Below are positions 8,061 to 20,634 of a stretch of 64,000 nucleotides of DNA, piece after piece. The stretch is from contig NZ_JAGTIS010000019.1 in the NCBI RefSeq assembly GCF_018704125.1, forward strand, positions 1 through 64,000, read 5' to 3'. A program made the translations under genes and the position numbers. Below the pieces are notes generated by a model. It saw nothing but the letters and a program-made list of their open reading frames with translations. It was not told where the DNA came from and did not search any database. This DNA is from Metapseudomonas boanensis. Lineage in GTDB: Bacteria; Pseudomonadota; Gammaproteobacteria; Pseudomonadales; Pseudomonadaceae. Position 1 is the first letter of the stretch. Each line of letters starts with the position of its first letter.

Positions 8061-8597
8061 ATGGATGCTATGTATCTGTCCAAAAAGGGCTTTACCCTTG
8101 TCGAGTTGCTGTTCGGACTCGCAATCGTGATGTTACTGATAGGTTTGGCCGCACCTACCTTCCAGAGCATCATTCAGGAGCAGCAGGTTCGCTCTGCCGT
8201 GATCTCCTTGGCTAGCAGCCTCCAGCTCGCGAGGGTCGAATCCATCAAGCGCAACAGGCCGGTTTTGGTCGACAATGAGAATGGGGATTGGAGCAGCGGC
8301 TGGATCGTCTACGTGGACCTTAACCGCGACGGTAGGCCCGACCCAGGCGAACCTGTTATTCAGCGTGAACCTCCGCTTGCAGCCCAGGTTGTAGTGAATA
8401 GCAACAGGCCTATCAGGCGTTATGTGCGCTATACCGCTAACGGCCGGACCAAGATGAATAGCGGAGCGTTCCAAGCCGGCACCTTCTGGGTGTGCCACCT
8501 GTCCGGTAACGTTTCCAGAAGAAAAATCATCATCAGTGCCAGTGGCCGGGCTCGTCGTGACGTCGAGCCCGCCGGCCCATGCAGTATCACGCCCTAG
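8061..8597 (+). CDS. fimT: FimT-like pseudopilin (GspH/FimT family), candidate DNA-uptake pilin
   Basis: The 178-residue product has a prepilin leader ([10 protein letters not shown] then [20 protein letters not shown]) and a GspH/FimT domain ([17 protein letters not shown]). It ends with [16 protein letters not shown]. The GRxR motif (here GRAR) near the C-terminus is the one tied to DNA binding by FimT in competent bacteria such as Legionella. The gene is rightward, divergent from the pilE operon, and its stop overlaps the end of ispH. AGGAGG is only two bases from the first ATG and eleven from the ATG at 8070, so the start is uncertain; the later one gives a neat seven-residue leader. Confidence 0.8.
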   Translation: MDAMYLSKKGFTLVELLFGLAIVMLLIGLAAPTFQSIIQEQQVRSAVISLASSLQLARVESIKRNRPVLVDNENGDWSSGWIVYVDLNRDGRPDPGEPVIQREPPLAAQVVVNSNRPIRRYVRYTANGRTKMNSGAFQAGTFWVCHLSGNVSRRKIIISASGRARRDVEPAGPCSITP

Positions 8598-9538
8598 AGC
8601 GCCTTCACCCGCAATTCCTTGGGCATCGAGAAGGTTACATTCTCTGGCCTGCCATCCAACTCGACCGCCACATCGGCGCCCCATTCGCGCAGTTGCTCGA
8701 TCACGCCCTGCACCAGCACCTCGGGAGCCGAAGCGCCGGCCGTGATGCCGACCTTCTGCGCATGCTCGAACCATTCGCGCTTCATGTCTTCGGCGCCGTC
8801 GATCAGGTAGGCCGGAGTCCCGATGCGCTCGGCAAGCTCGCGCAGGCGGTTGGAGTTGGAGCTGTTCGGGCTGCCTACGACCAGGACCAGGTCGCTTTCA
8901 TTCGCCAGCTGTTTGACTGCATCCTGGCGATTCTGGGTGGCGTAGCAGATGTCGTCCTTGCGCGGTCCGCCGATACTGGGGAACTTGGCGCGTAGCGCGT
9001 CGATGACGCGGCTGGTGTCATCCATCGAAAGGGTCGTCTGGGTGACGAAGGACAGGGCTTCAGGATTGCGCACCACCAGGCGCTCGACGTCTGCTTCGTC
9101 TTCAACCAGGTAGATCGCTCCACCCGTGCTGGCGTCGTACTGGCCCATGGTGCCTTCGACTTCCGGGTGCCCGGCGTGGCCGATCAGGATGCACTCGCGG
9201 CCATCGCGACTGTAGCGCGCGACTTCCATATGCACCTTGGTCACCAGTGGGCAGGTCGCGTCGAACACCTTGAGGCCACGGCGTTCGGCTTCCTGGCGCA
9301 CGGCCTGGGAAACGCCATGGGCGCTGAAGATGACGATGACGTTGTCCGGCACCTGGTCCAGCTCTTCGACGAACACTGCGCCACGGGCTCGCAGGTCTTC
9401 GACCACGAACTTGTTGTGCACCACTTCGTGGCGCACGTAGATCGGCGGGCCGAAGACTTCCAGCGCTCGGTTGACAATTTCGATGGCGCGATCGACACCG
9501 GCACAGAAGCCGCGGGGATTGGCGAGTTTGATTTGCAT
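8594..9538 (-). CDS. ispH: 4-hydroxy-3-methylbut-2-enyl diphosphate reductase IspH (LytB)
   Basis: IspH performs the last step of the MEP isoprenoid pathway, reducing HMBPP to IPP and DMAPP with a [4Fe-4S] cluster. The three cluster cysteines are in [26 protein letters not shown] and the [10 protein letters not shown]-adjacent CYATQNRQ region, and the HEVVHN and TQTTLS motifs are present. I chose the ATG at 9538 ([14 protein letters not shown], 314 aa, GAGGTAA upstream) over the one 14 codons earlier. It shares its 3' end with the convergent fimT. Confidence 0.97.
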   Translation of the reverse strand: MQIKLANPRGFCAGVDRAIEIVNRALEVFGPPIYVRHEVVHNKFVVEDLRARGAVFVEELDQVPDNVIVIFSAHGVSQAVRQEAERRGLKVFDATCPLVTKVHMEVARYSRDGRECILIGHAGHPEVEGTMGQYDASTGGAIYLVEDEADVERLVVRNPEALSFVTQTTLSMDDTSRVIDALRAKFPSIGGPRKDDICYATQNRQDAVKQLANESDLVLVVGSPNSSNSNRLRELAERIGTPAYLIDGAEDMKREWFEHAQKVGITAGASAPEVLVQGVIEQLREWGADVAVELDGRPENVTFSMPKELRVKAL

Positions 9539-9579
9539 GGCGGTTACCTCGTCCTGCCTCAGCGGTCTGAAATTAGCCA

Positions 9580-9605
9580 TTCGCGAGCAAGCTCGCTCCT
9601 ACAAG
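9580..9605. repeat. Single REP element between ispH and fkpB
   Basis: TTCGCGAGCAAGCTCGCTCC followed by TACAAG is the right half of the REP pairs elsewhere in the window. No inverted partner is present here. It fills most of the gap between fkpB and ispH. Confidence 0.75.
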
Positions 9606-9620
9606 GGAGGCCGTGGCCTG

Positions 9621-10058
9621 TCAGGCTGGTTTGACCGCCAGGATTTCCACCTCGAAGCTCAGCGGCTTGCCGGCCAGGGGGTGATTGAAATCGATGGTCA
9701 CGTGCGAGTCGTCGATGAATTTGACCACACCCGGCAACTCGGCATTCGCCGCATCATTGAAGATGATCAGCAGGCCTTCGGAAAGCTCCATGTCCTGGAA
9801 CTGGCCACGTGGCATCACTTGCACGTTCTGCGGGTTGTGCTGGCCGAACCCCTGCTCGGGCTCGATGGCCAGCACGCGCTTGTCGCCAGCCTTCAGGCCG
9901 AACAGCACGCCCTCGAAACCGGGGAGCAAGTTGCCGTCGCCAACTTTGAAGGTGGCCGGATTCTTGTCGAAAGTACTATCCACCACGTCGCCATTATCCA
10001 GCTTGATGGCGAAGTGCAGGGTGACCTCCATGTCCGGCCCTATGCGATGTTCAGTCAT
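9621..10058 (-). CDS. fkpB: FKBP-type peptidyl-prolyl isomerase FkpB (SlpA-like)
   Basis: The 145-residue single-domain FKBP of the SlyD/SlpA branch has GPDMEVTLHFAIKLDNGDVVDS at the start, then PATFKVGDGNLLPGFEGVLFGL, and an insert-in-flap region (EPEQGFGQHNPQNVQVMPR). It lacks the His-rich metal-binding tail of SlyD. It probably assists folding in the cytoplasm. Its start overlaps the lspA stop by eight bases, so it is co-translated in the ribF-ileS-lspA-fkpB(-ispH) series. Confidence 0.92.
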   Translation of the reverse strand: MTEHRIGPDMEVTLHFAIKLDNGDVVDSTFDKNPATFKVGDGNLLPGFEGVLFGLKAGDKRVLAIEPEQGFGQHNPQNVQVMPRGQFQDMELSEGLLIIFNDAANAELPGVVKFIDDSHVTIDFNHPLAGKPLSFEVEILAVKPA

Positions 10059-10554
10059 GGGCGGTTTCTCCGGGCTTATTCGCTTTGAACATATCCAGCG
10101 CCAGCATCACGGCACCGACGGTGATGGCGCTATCGGCCAGGTTGAACGCAGGGAAGTACCAGCGGTTCTGCCAATGCACCAGGATGAAGTCGACCACATG
10201 GCCAAGCACCACGCGGTCGTAGAGGTTGCCCAGGGCGCCACCGAGGACCAGGGCCAACGCGACGGCCAGCCAGGTTTCCTGCGGTTTCAGGCGTTTGAGC
10301 CACACCACCAGCACGCCGCTGACCACCAGGGCGATCAAGGCGAAGAGCCAACGCTGCCAGCCGGAGCTGTCGGCCAGGAAGCTGAAGGCGGCGCCGGTGT
10401 TATAGGCCAGCGTCCAGCTGAAGTAGTCAGGGATGACTACGATCTGCTGGTAAAGGTTGAGCTCAGTCTCGAAGAACCACTTGCTGGCCTGGTCGAGCAC
10501 GAACACCAGCGTGCTCAACCAGAGCCAGCCCAGGCGGCCGTATGCCTTAGGCAT
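10051..10554 (-). CDS. lspA: Lipoprotein signal peptidase LspA
   Basis: LspA is the inner-membrane aspartyl peptidase that cleaves lipoprotein signal peptides at the lipidated Cys. It has four predicted membrane segments. The catalytic Asps are in [18 protein letters not shown] and [12 protein letters not shown], and the conserved YNTGAAFSF is present. The start [10 protein letters not shown] at 10554 overlaps the last codons of ileS by eight bases, giving 167 residues, the usual size. The upstream ATG at 10578 would lie further inside ileS and is unlikely. Confidence 0.96.
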   Translation of the reverse strand: MPKAYGRLGWLWLSTLVFVLDQASKWFFETELNLYQQIVVIPDYFSWTLAYNTGAAFSFLADSSGWQRWLFALIALVVSGVLVVWLKRLKPQETWLAVALALVLGGALGNLYDRVVLGHVVDFILVHWQNRWYFPAFNLADSAITVGAVMLALDMFKANKPGETAHD

Positions 10555-13381
10555 AGTGACGAACCTCGCCGGCGCCATCGATATTCTCTACGCAGCGGTC
10601 GCACAGCTCAGGATGCTGGGCGTGCTGACCGACGTCCTCACGGTGGTGCCAGCAGCGGCCGCACTTGGCGTGGGTAGACTTCTGGATCTTCAGCTTGAGG
10701 CCGGATACCTCGGTCTCCACGGCATCGGCCGGTGCATTGGCGAGCGGCTGGATCTGCGCAGCCGAGGTGATCAGCACGAAGCGCAGTTCGTCGCCGAGCT
10801 TGGTCAAGCGCTCAGCCAGGCTGTCTTCGGCATACAGGGTCACTTCCGCCTGCAGGTTGCCGCCGATGGCCTTGGCACTGCGCAGGTTCTCCAGCTCCTT
10901 GTTCACCGAGGCTTTGACGGCCATGACCTGTTCCCAGAACTCGCGGCCCAGTTCGGCGCCTTCCGGCATCTCGGAGAGCCCCTGATACCAGGTGTTGAGC
11001 ATGACGGACTCGTTGCGCTCGCCCGGCAGGTACTGCCAGATTTCCTCGGCAGTGAAGGCGAGGATCGGCGCAACCCAGCGCACCAGAGCCTCGGCGATGT
11101 GGAACAGCGCGGTCTGGCAGGAGCGGCGCGCTACGCTGTCGGCCGCGGTGGTGTACTGGCGGTCCTTGATGATGTCCAGGTAAAAACCGCCCAACTCCTG
11201 CACACAGAAGTTGTGCACCCTGGAGTAGACGTTCCAGAAGCGGTATTCGCCGTAGGCTTCTTCCAGCTCACGTTGCAGCAGCAGCGCACGGTCGACAGCC
11301 CAACGATCTAGGGCCAGCATGTCCGCAGCGGGCAGCAGGTCTTTCGCCGGGTCGAAGCCGTTGAGGTTGGCCAGCAGGAAGCGCGCGGTGTTGCGGATAC
11401 GGCGGTAGGCATCGGCGCTGCGCTGGAGAATCTGCTGGGAGACCGCCATCTCGCCGGAATAGTCGGTCGCGGAAACCCACAGGCGCAGGATGTCGGCGCC
11501 GAGGCTGTCGGTGACCTGCTGCGGTGCGATGACGTTACCAAGAGACTTGGACATCTTGCGACCGGACTCGTCCACGGTGAAGCCGTGGGTCAGCAGCTGG
11601 CGGTAGGGCGCGTGACCGTCAATGGCGCAACCGGTCAGCAAGGACGAGTGGAACCAGCCACGGTGCTGGTCGGAGCCTTCCAGGTAGAGGTCGGCAGCCG
11701 GGCCGCTGGTGTGGCCCAGTTCGGCATGGGAGCCGCGCAGTACGTGCCAGTGGGTGGTACCGGAGTCGAACCAGACGTCCAGGGTGTCGCTGATCTTGTC
11801 GTACTGGCCGGCCTCGTCACCGAGCAGCTCAGCGGCATCCAGCTTGAACCAGGCCTCGATGCCTTCCTGCTCGACGCGCTGGGCCACCTGCTCCATCAGC
11901 TCGACGGTGCGCGGGTGCAGTTCACCGCTCGCCTTGTGCAGGAAGAGCGGAATCGGTACGCCCCAGTTGCGCTGGCGCGAGATGCACCAATCGGGACGAC
12001 CGGCGATCATGCCATGCAGGCGCGCCTGGCCCCAGGCCGGGACGAATTCGGTCTGGCCGATGGCGTCCAGCGCACGCTCACGCAGGGTGACGCCCTGGTT
12101 GGGCTGCTTGTCCATGCCGACGAACCACTGCGCAGTAGCGCGGTAGATCAGCGGGGTCTTGTGGCGCCAGCAGTGCATGTAGCTGTGGGTGATGCCTTCA
12201 TGCTTGAGCAGCGCGCCCACTTCTTCGAGCTTGGCGACGATGGCCGGATTGGCCTTCCAGATGAACTGGCCACCGAAGAACGGCAGCGAGTCGACGTAGA
12301 CGCCATTGCTCTGCACGGGGCTGAGAATGTCGTCATTGCTCATGCCGTAGTGCTTGCACGTACGGAAGTCGTCCTCACCGTAGGCCGGTGCGGAGTGAAC
12401 GATGCCGGTGCCGGCGCCCAGTTCGACGTACTCGGCGAGATACACCGGGGACAGGCGTTCGTAGAACGGATGGCGGAAGCGCACCTGATCCAGCGCCTCA
12501 CCCTTGGCGGTTGCGATGACCTGGCCCTCCAGGCCGTAGCGCGAAAGGCACGACTCCACCAGCTCTTCGGCCAGCAACAGCAGACGCGCGCCGGTATCGA
12601 CCAGGGCGTAGGTGAATTCAGGGTGAACGTTCAGCGCCTGGTTGGCCGGGATGGTCCAGGGCGTGGTGGTCCAGATCACGATGGCCGCAGGCTTGGCCAG
12701 GCTCGACAGACCAAAGGCCGCTGCCAGCTTGTCGGCATCTTCAACGGCGAAGGCTACGTCGATGGCATCGGACTTCTTGTCCTGGTACTCGACTTCCGCT
12801 TCAGCCAGGGCCGAGCCGCAGTCGAAGCACCAGTTCACAGGCTTCAGGCCTTTGAACACGAAACCTTGCTTGACCATTTCCGCCAGCGCGCGGATTTCGC
12901 CGGCCTCGTTAGCGAAGTCCATGGTCTTGTAGGGGTTGTCCCAATCACCGAGCACGCCCAGGCGGATGAAGTCGGCTTTCTGGCCTTCGATCTGCTCGGC
13001 GGCGTAGGCGCGGCACAGCTCGCGGGTCTTGTCGGCGGAGAGGTTCTTGCCGTGGGTGGTCTCGACCTTGTGTTCGATCGGCAGGCCGTGGCAGTCCCAG
13101 CCCGGCACATAGGGGGCGTCGAAGCCGGACAGCGTCTTGGAACGGACGATGATGTCCTTGAGGATCTTGTTGACCGCGTGACCGATGTGAATGTTGCCGT
13201 TGGCATATGGCGGGCCATCGTGCAGGACGAACTTCGGGCGCCCTTCACCGATCTGCCGCAGTTTCTGGTACAGGCCAATGCCGTTCCAACGCTGCAGCAG
13301 TTCCGGCTCGCGCTGGGGCAGACCGGCCTTCATCGGGAATGCCGTTTCCGGCAGGTTGAGGGTCGCTTTGTAATCGGTCAT
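10547..13381 (-). CDS. ileS: Isoleucyl-tRNA synthetase
   Basis: The 944-residue class I synthetase charges tRNA-Ile and edits Val-tRNA-Ile. The HIGH motif appears as [16 protein letters not shown] and the KMSKS loop as [10 protein letters not shown]. The CP1 editing domain lies about 200-400. The C-terminal zinc finger has two CxxC pairs ([10 protein letters not shown] and CDRCVENI). It sits between ribF and lspA, the common gammaproteobacterial operon order, 15 bases after ribF. Confidence 0.98.
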   Translation of the reverse strand: MTDYKATLNLPETAFPMKAGLPQREPELLQRWNGIGLYQKLRQIGEGRPKFVLHDGPPYANGNIHIGHAVNKILKDIIVRSKTLSGFDAPYVPGWDCHGLPIEHKVETTHGKNLSADKTRELCRAYAAEQIEGQKADFIRLGVLGDWDNPYKTMDFANEAGEIRALAEMVKQGFVFKGLKPVNWCFDCGSALAEAEVEYQDKKSDAIDVAFAVEDADKLAAAFGLSSLAKPAAIVIWTTTPWTIPANQALNVHPEFTYALVDTGARLLLLAEELVESCLSRYGLEGQVIATAKGEALDQVRFRHPFYERLSPVYLAEYVELGAGTGIVHSAPAYGEDDFRTCKHYGMSNDDILSPVQSNGVYVDSLPFFGGQFIWKANPAIVAKLEEVGALLKHEGITHSYMHCWRHKTPLIYRATAQWFVGMDKQPNQGVTLRERALDAIGQTEFVPAWGQARLHGMIAGRPDWCISRQRNWGVPIPLFLHKASGELHPRTVELMEQVAQRVEQEGIEAWFKLDAAELLGDEAGQYDKISDTLDVWFDSGTTHWHVLRGSHAELGHTSGPAADLYLEGSDQHRGWFHSSLLTGCAIDGHAPYRQLLTHGFTVDESGRKMSKSLGNVIAPQQVTDSLGADILRLWVSATDYSGEMAVSQQILQRSADAYRRIRNTARFLLANLNGFDPAKDLLPAADMLALDRWAVDRALLLQRELEEAYGEYRFWNVYSRVHNFCVQELGGFYLDIIKDRQYTTAADSVARRSCQTALFHIAEALVRWVAPILAFTAEEIWQYLPGERNESVMLNTWYQGLSEMPEGAELGREFWEQVMAVKASVNKELENLRSAKAIGGNLQAEVTLYAEDSLAERLTKLGDELRFVLITSAAQIQPLANAPADAVETEVSGLKLKIQKSTHAKCGRCWHHREDVGQHAQHPELCDRCVENIDGAGEVRHYA

Positions 13382-13396
13382 TTCAGTCCAGGCTCG

Positions 13397-14335
13397 TCAA
13401 TTTGAGTGGGTGCCCAGCCAATAGGCACGGGCTGCAGCGACATCCGCATCGATCGCCGACTTCAACGCCTCCAGAGAGGCAAAACGCTGCTCTTCGCGCA
13501 GCTTGTGGTGGAAGGTCACGCTGATCCGCTGGTCGTACAGATCGCCGGCGTAATCCAGCAGGTGAACCTCCAGGTGGGCGCGCCCGTCCCCCTTCACACT
13601 GGGTCGCACGCCGATGTTGGCCACACCAGGCACCTGGTGGCCATTCAGCTCGACACTCACCAGGTAGACCCCGTTCAGGGGGACCCGGCGACGCTTGAGC
13701 TGGACGTTGGCTGTTGGAGTGCCCAGCTGGCGGCCCAGTTTCTGGCCATGCAGGACACGTCCGGTAATGCTGAACGGACGCCCCAGCAAACGCTCAGCCA
13801 GCGTGAATTTCCCCTCAGCCAATGCCTGACGCACCCGGGTGCTGCTCACGCGATGACCATCGAGTTCTACGGTCGCTGCCGCCTCGACGCTGAAACCTTC
13901 AGCTGCACCGGCCTGCAGCAGGAAGCCGAAATCACCGGCACGGTCGCAGCCAAAGCGGAAGTCATCACCGATTTCCAGGTGGGCCGCCCCCAGGCCTTCG
14001 ACCAGCACCGCATGAACGAACTCAGCCGCACTCAACTCGCGCAGGCGGCGGTTGAAAGCCAGGCACAACACACGATCGACCCCTTCCCTGGCCAGTAGCT
14101 CGAGCTTGTCGCGCAGGCGCGTCAGCCTGACTGGCGCCGTGTCAGGGCCGAAATATTCCCGGGGTTGCGGCTCGAAAATGACCACGCAACTGGGCACGCC
14201 AAGCTCGGCGGCACGCTCGCGCAAACGCTTGAGAATGGCCTGATGGCCACGGTGCACGCCGTCGAAATTGCCGATAGTGGCAACACAGCCCCGGTGCTGG
14301 GGTTGCAGGTTGTGGAGGCCTCGAACCAGCTGCAT
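13397..14335 (-). CDS. ribF: Bifunctional riboflavin kinase/FAD synthetase RibF
   Basis: RibF phosphorylates riboflavin to FMN and adenylates FMN to FAD. The N-terminal FAD synthetase half has TIGNFDGVHRGHQA and SSTRVRQALAEG. The C-terminal flavokinase half has GTPTANVQLKRRRVPLNGVY. The start MQLVRGLHNLQ at 14335 gives the family-typical 312 residues; an upstream ATG at 14374 adds 13 residues without support. The gene heads the ribF-ileS-lspA series. Confidence 0.96.
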   Translation of the reverse strand: MQLVRGLHNLQPQHRGCVATIGNFDGVHRGHQAILKRLRERAAELGVPSCVVIFEPQPREYFGPDTAPVRLTRLRDKLELLAREGVDRVLCLAFNRRLRELSAAEFVHAVLVEGLGAAHLEIGDDFRFGCDRAGDFGFLLQAGAAEGFSVEAAATVELDGHRVSSTRVRQALAEGKFTLAERLLGRPFSITGRVLHGQKLGRQLGTPTANVQLKRRRVPLNGVYLVSVELNGHQVPGVANIGVRPSVKGDGRAHLEVHLLDYAGDLYDQRISVTFHHKLREEQRFASLEALKSAIDADVAAARAYWLGTHSN

Positions 14336-14454
14336 AGCACAAGTCTTGTTCACAAAGTGGTCGATTATACGCACAGGTGCCGCCTGACAACAGGCGGCGA
14401 AGGCGCGTTAGTGCGATAAGCGGATGCCGGGGCTGCACCCTGCCTCTGGCAGGG

Positions 14455-15993
14455 TCATTTCACGGCTCGCCTGGCAAAGTCACGCGGACGGAACCCGAGG
14501 AGCGCCAGCATGCCGAAATAGGCAATGACACCAGCCGTTACCAGGACGCCCAGCCGCAAAAGGCGCTCAAGCATACCTCCTTGCTCCCATGGCGGCATGA
14601 AATGCATGACACCCAGCAGTACGCCGGACATCACTACCACGGCCACTGCCAGCTTACCGAGGAACTTGCCCCAACCAGGTTGCGGCTGGAACAGTTGCTG
14701 ACGACGCAGCTGCCAGTAGAGCAGACCGGCGTTCATGCAGGCCGCCAGGCTAATGGCCAGCGCCAGGCCGGCGTGCCGCAGCGGGAAGATGAACGCCACG
14801 TTCATCACCTGGGTCGCGACCAACGTGAAGATCGCGATACGCACCGGCGTACGGATGTTCTGCCGCGCATAGAAACCGGGCGCCAGCACCTTGACCAGGA
14901 TGATCCCGAGCAGCCCTACCGCATATGCGATCAAAGCACGCTGTGTCATCAGCGCATCATTCGCGGTGAACTTGCCGTACTGGAAGAGCGACACCGTCAG
15001 CGGCTCAGCCAGTAGCGCCAGCGCCAGGGCACAGGGCAGCACCAGCAGGAAACACAGGCGCAGCCCCCAGTCCAGCAACTGCGAGTAGGCATGGCGGTCG
15101 TCACTGGCGTAAGTCTTGGCCAGAGATGGCAGCAGGATGGTCCCCAGGGCGACGCCCAACACCCCTGACGGCAGCTCCATCAGGCGATCGGCGTAATACA
15201 TCCACGACACCGACCCAGCCGCCAGGAAGGAGGCGAAGATGGTGTTGATGATCAACGAAATCTGTCCGACCGAAACTCCGAAGATCGCCGGCCCCATCTG
15301 TTTCAGCACTCGCCAGACGCCAGTGTCCCGGACGTTGAGGCGCGGCAGCACCAACATGCCAATCCGCTTGAGTGCAGGCAGCTGATAAAGCAACTGGGCC
15401 AGGCCACCGACCAGCACCGCCCACCCGAGTGCCATGACCGGCGGATCGAAATAGGGCGTCAGGAACAACGCGAAGATGATCATGCTGACGTTCAGCAGGG
15501 TCGGCACGAACGCGGGAACCGAGAAACGGTTCCAGGTATTGAGAATGGCGCCAGCCAGTGACGACAGTGAGATCAGCAGGATATAGGGGAAGGTCACCCG
15601 CAACAGGTCAGAGGTCAGCTCGAACTTCTCGGGGGTATCGGTAAATCCAGGCGCGGTGACCCAGATCACCCACGGCGCAGCCAGCATGCCGAGCAGGGTG
15701 ACCAGAGCCACCACCAGCGTCAGCAATCCGGCGATGTAGGCAATGAACGTCCGGGTCGCCTCCTCGCCCTGTTGGGTCTTGTATTCGGCCAGGATTGGAA
15801 CGAAGGCCTGGGAGAACGCCCCCTCGGCAAATATCCGGCGCAGCAGGTTGGGAAGTTTGAAGGCGACGAAAAAGGCGTCGGTCGCCATGCCCGCCCCGAA
15901 GAAGCGGGCAATGATCGTGTCCCGTACAAAACCCAGGACACGGGAGATCATGGTGATCGAGCTGACGGCCGCCAGCGACTTGAGGAGGTTCAT
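14455..15993 (-). CDS. murJ: Lipid II flippase MurJ (MviN)
   Basis: MurJ flips lipid II across the inner membrane for peptidoglycan synthesis. The 512-residue protein has about 14 hydrophobic segments and the MurJ signature [19 protein letters not shown] near the N-terminus. [20 protein letters not shown], with the conserved Arg residues of the central cavity, follows. A perfect hairpin (ACCCTGCC-TCT-GGCAGGGT, 14437-14455) coincides with its stop codon but has no T-tract. ribF lies 119 bases downstream. Confidence 0.96.
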   Translation of the reverse strand: MNLLKSLAAVSSITMISRVLGFVRDTIIARFFGAGMATDAFFVAFKLPNLLRRIFAEGAFSQAFVPILAEYKTQQGEEATRTFIAYIAGLLTLVVALVTLLGMLAAPWVIWVTAPGFTDTPEKFELTSDLLRVTFPYILLISLSSLAGAILNTWNRFSVPAFVPTLLNVSMIIFALFLTPYFDPPVMALGWAVLVGGLAQLLYQLPALKRIGMLVLPRLNVRDTGVWRVLKQMGPAIFGVSVGQISLIINTIFASFLAAGSVSWMYYADRLMELPSGVLGVALGTILLPSLAKTYASDDRHAYSQLLDWGLRLCFLLVLPCALALALLAEPLTVSLFQYGKFTANDALMTQRALIAYAVGLLGIILVKVLAPGFYARQNIRTPVRIAIFTLVATQVMNVAFIFPLRHAGLALAISLAACMNAGLLYWQLRRQQLFQPQPGWGKFLGKLAVAVVVMSGVLLGVMHFMPPWEQGGMLERLLRLGVLVTAGVIAYFGMLALLGFRPRDFARRAVK

Positions 15994-16036
15994 TCAGGGT
16001 CCGAACTAGATGAGACGATGCGCAGGACACCCTGCT

Positions 16037-16101
16037 GCAGGAACGAGCTTGCTCGCGAACAAGCTCCGCGCCAGGGCATTCGCGAGCAAGCTCGTTCCTG
16101 C
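16037..16101. repeat. REP pair (perfect 23-bp inverted repeat)
   Basis: GCAGGAACGAGCTTGCTCGC then GAA at 16037-16059, and its exact reverse complement at 16079-16101, are separated by 19 bases. It lies between the divergent murJ and rpsT and is the cleanest example of the REP family that recurs at 9580, 30106 and 42951. Confidence 0.9.
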
Positions 16102-16272
16102 AAAGGGGATCGAGTTTAGAGGCCGGAAGGGAATAAATCACCCAGATCAAACGTTAACGCTCGTCGCCAAGACACAGACACACGCCTCAACCACCCTTGA
16201 CAATGGCAAAGCCTGTCGGCATGATTCGCGGCCTTATTTGAATGTATCCCCCCAGTTTCGAGGAGCTTGACG

Positions 16273-16548
16273 GTGGCCAACACACCTTCTGCCAAAAAAC
16301 GCGCCAAACAGGCTGAGAAGCGTCGTAGCCATAACGCCAGCCTGCGCTCCATGGTTCGTACCTACATCAAGAACGTGGTCAAGGCTATCGACGCCAAAGA
16401 CCTGCCGAAGGCTCAAGCCGCTTTCACCGTTGCTGTTCCGGTGATTGACCGCATGGCCGACAAAGGCATCATCCACAAGAACAAAGCTGCTCGTCACAAG
16501 AGCCGCCTGAACGCCCATATCAAGGCGCTCGGTCAAGCTGCTGCTTAA
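16273..16548 (+). CDS. rpsT: 30S ribosomal protein S20
   Basis: The 91-residue S20 binds 16S rRNA and is very basic ([20 protein letters not shown] at the start). The start is GTG at 16273, giving (M)ANTPSAKK as in known Pseudomonas S20. AGGAG lies eight bases upstream; an in-frame TTG two codons earlier would overlap that spacing. A strong intrinsic terminator follows. Confidence 0.98.
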   Translation: MANTPSAKKRAKQAEKRRSHNASLRSMVRTYIKNVVKAIDAKDLPKAQAAFTVAVPVIDRMADKGIIHKNKAARHKSRLNAHIKALGQAAA

Positions 16549-16563
16549 GCTTGAGTTCTTGCG

Positions 16564-16590
16564 AAAAACCGGCCTTCTGGCCGGTTTTTT
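16564..16590 (+). terminator. Intrinsic terminator of rpsT
   Basis: AAAACCGGCC-TTCT-GGCCGG followed by six Ts starts 16 bases after the rpsT stop. It is a textbook Rho-independent terminator. Confidence 0.93.
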
Positions 16591-16723
16591 ATTGCCCACA
16601 GAAAAGCACATTCAGCACCCGCTCACTGCAGGGCCGCGCTCATTCACCAAGGGCCGCACAGCGCTCCCAACGATTACCGGACAGGCCTCCAGCCCACCCC
16701 GAGAATGCCCTGCATAAGCCAAC

Positions 16724-16749
16724 AAAAAGCCCGGATTTCCGGGCTTTTT
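16724..16749 (-). terminator. Intrinsic terminator of creA (bidirectional form)
   Basis: AAAAAGCCCGG-ATTT-CCGGGCTTTTT has A and T tracts on both sides. It lies seven bases beyond the creA stop and probably ends leftward transcription from proB/creA. It could also back up the rpsT terminator. Confidence 0.88.
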
Positions 16750-16755
16750 GTTGGC

Positions 16756-17220
16756 TCAAGACTTACTGGGCCAGGGCAGGATCGGAATGGCCGTCACCGC
16801 ATTCTGCGGACTGCCCTCGATCACCCTGTCGCTATAGACGAGATAGACCAGCGCATTGCGCTTGCGATCGAAGAAGCGCACTACCTGCATGGTCTTGAAG
16901 ACCAGCGATGTACGCTCCTTGAACACCTCCTCGCCATCCTTCAGCTCGCCATTGAAGCGAATCGGCCCCACCTGACGACAAGCGATGGATGCCTCCGCGC
17001 GATCCTCGGCCAGCCCCAGACCACCCTTCACACCCCCCGTCTTGGCGCGCGACAGGTAACAAGTGACACCCTCGACCTTGGGATCATCGAACGCCTCTAC
17101 GACGATCTTGTCGTTCGGCCCCACCCACTTGAAGACCGTGGAAACCGAGCCGATCTCCTCAGCCGACACCATCAATGGCAGTGTCAGCAGGGCCACTACA
17201 AATCCCTTGAATACCCGCAT
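16756..17220 (-). CDS. creA: CreA family periplasmic protein
   Basis: The 154-residue product has a signal peptide ([20 protein letters not shown], then E) and the CreA-family core, [20 protein letters not shown] and [20 protein letters not shown]. CreA is conserved in proteobacteria, but its biochemical role is not established. The ATG at 17220, with GGAGG six bases upstream, is preferred to the adjacent GTG. It lies 16 bases after proB and is probably co-transcribed with it. Confidence 0.9.
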   Translation of the reverse strand: MRVFKGFVVALLTLPLMVSAEEIGSVSTVFKWVGPNDKIVVEAFDDPKVEGVTCYLSRAKTGGVKGGLGLAEDRAEASIACRQVGPIRFNGELKDGEEVFKERTSLVFKTMQVVRFFDRKRNALVYLVYSDRVIEGSPQNAVTAIPILPWPSKS

Positions 17221-17236
17221 CACTCCCTCCTCAAGC

Positions 17237-18355
17237 TCAGACCAGAATCAGGTTATCTCGGTGTACCAATTCAGGCTCATCCACGTAACCCAACAATTTC
17301 TCGATCAACTCGGAAGACTGACCAATGATCTTTTGTGCTTCGAGGGCACTGTAGTTGGCAAGGCCGCGCGCGACCTCAGCGCCATCGGGTCCGACACACA
17401 CCACCATCTCACCACGACGGAAACTGCCCTGGACCGCCTTCACGCCGACCGGCAGCAAGCTCTTGCGATCCTGGCGCAACGCCTTGACCGCCCCCGCATC
17501 CAGCACCAGCGTGCCGCGAGTCTGCAGATGCCCCGCCAGCCATTGCTTGCGCGCTGCCAGGAGGCCGCGCTCAGGCGCCAGCAAGGTACCCAGGCGCTCG
17601 CCCGACTTGAGACGGTCCAGCACACGCTCGATACGCCCCCCCACGATCACCGTATAAGCACCAGAACGCGCCGCCAGCCGCGCAGCACGCAACTTGGTCT
17701 GCATGCCACCACGACCGAGGGCACCACCAGTACCACCCGCGACGGCATCCAGCGCCGGATCATCGGCACGCGCCTCAAAAATCAACTGGGCATCAGGGTT
17801 ATGGCGCGGGTCAGCATCGAACATACCGTCTCGGTCGGTCAGGATGACCAGGAGATCCGCTTCGACCAGGTTGGCCACCAGGGCAGCCAGAGTGTCGTTG
17901 TCACCAAAGCGGATTTCATCGGTAACGACAGTGTCGTTCTCGTTGATGACCGGGATGGCGCCAAGCTCCACCAGGGTACGCAGAGTGCTGCGGGCATTTA
18001 GGTAGCGTTTGCGATCGGACAGATCGTCATGGGTCAGAAGGATCTGCGCGGTATGTCGACCGTGCTCGGCGAAGCTGGACTCCCAGGCCTGTACCAGCCC
18101 CATCTGCCCAACCGCAGCCGCCGCCTGCAGCTCATGCACCGCCTTCGGCCGGCTTTGCCAACCCAGGCGACTCATGCCAGCGGCAACCGCCCCAGAGGAA
18201 ACCAGCACCAACTCGACGCCAGCATTCCTCAGGGCCACCATCTGCTCAACCCATACCGCCATGGCCGAACGATCCAGACCCCGACCATCCGCCGTCAGCA
18301 GTGCACTCCCGATCTTCACCACCCAGCGCTGCGCGCCAGTCACCTTGTCCCGCAT
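17237..18355 (-). CDS. proB: Glutamate 5-kinase ProB
   Basis: ProB phosphorylates glutamate in the first step of proline synthesis. The amino acid kinase domain (about 1-260) shows [33 protein letters not shown] and [18 protein letters not shown]. The C-terminal PUA domain covers about 280-370. I use the ATG at 18355 ([11 protein letters not shown], 372 aa) rather than the TTG three codons earlier. It follows obgE by 84 bases, as in other Pseudomonas. Confidence 0.97.
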   Translation of the reverse strand: MRDKVTGAQRWVVKIGSALLTADGRGLDRSAMAVWVEQMVALRNAGVELVLVSSGAVAAGMSRLGWQSRPKAVHELQAAAAVGQMGLVQAWESSFAEHGRHTAQILLTHDDLSDRKRYLNARSTLRTLVELGAIPVINENDTVVTDEIRFGDNDTLAALVANLVEADLLVILTDRDGMFDADPRHNPDAQLIFEARADDPALDAVAGGTGGALGRGGMQTKLRAARLAARSGAYTVIVGGRIERVLDRLKSGERLGTLLAPERGLLAARKQWLAGHLQTRGTLVLDAGAVKALRQDRKSLLPVGVKAVQGSFRRGEMVVCVGPDGAEVARGLANYSALEAQKIIGQSSELIEKLLGYVDEPELVHRDNLILV

Positions 18356-18439
18356 ATCATCCAACCTTAGCTAGAAGGCCGCGCACCAAGGCACGCAGCC
18401 CATGCGTTCACCCCGCAGCGCCGCCAGTCGGCGCCCAGG

Positions 18440-20054
<1,615 letters not shown>

Positions 20055-20078
20055 GAGTCAAATCCTCCAAAAAGGAAA

Positions 20079-20390
20079 TTAGGCCTGGATGCCGGTGATC
20101 TTGATTTCAGTGAACCACTGGCGGTGGCCCTGGCGCTTCATGTGGTGCTTACGACGGCGGAACTTGATGATGCGCACTTTGTCGTGACGGCCCTGGGAGA
20201 CCACTTCAGCGACTACTTTGGCGCCATCAACAACCGGAGCACCGATTTTCACGTCTTCGCCATTGCCGATCAGCAGGACGCGATCGAAAGTCACGGATTC
20301 GCCGGTGGCGACTTCGAGCTTCTCGATCTTCAGGAATTCACCTTCAGCGACTTTGTATTGCTTGCCGCCGGTAACGATAACTGCGTACAT
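20079..20390 (-). CDS. rplU: 50S ribosomal protein L21
   Basis: The 103-residue L21 ([20 protein letters not shown] start; [20 protein letters not shown] near the C-terminus) binds 23S rRNA. GGAGAAA precedes the ATG. It is divergent from ispB across a 244-base gap that must hold both promoters, the typical proteobacterial arrangement. Confidence 0.98.
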   Translation of the reverse strand: MYAVIVTGGKQYKVAEGEFLKIEKLEVATGESVTFDRVLLIGNGEDVKIGAPVVDGAKVVAEVVSQGRHDKVRIIKFRRRKHHMKRQGHRQWFTEIKITGIQA

Positions 20391-20634
20391 GGATTTTCTC
20401 CGTTAAACCTGCTCACCCGACGCTTTGTAAAAAGAGGTATTGGTCGGCATGGCTGCATGGGGCCGGAACTGACGCCCGTGCAATTGCGTAAGGCAGGAAA
20501 ATGCCCAAGGAAGTTCAGGGGCCGCGATTGTACGCAAGCCGCGATTGCGGCGCAAGCTCCGCCGGGGCTCGCCTTGACAGTCCCCGGCCCTGTCCCTAGC
20601 ATGCCGCGCAACCCAACAGGAGCACCTCTGGCTG

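Noticed and set aside
11585-13405. 606-codon open frame antisense to ileS
   Set aside because: It mirrors the ileS codons and has no protein-like features; ileS has all synthetase motifs.
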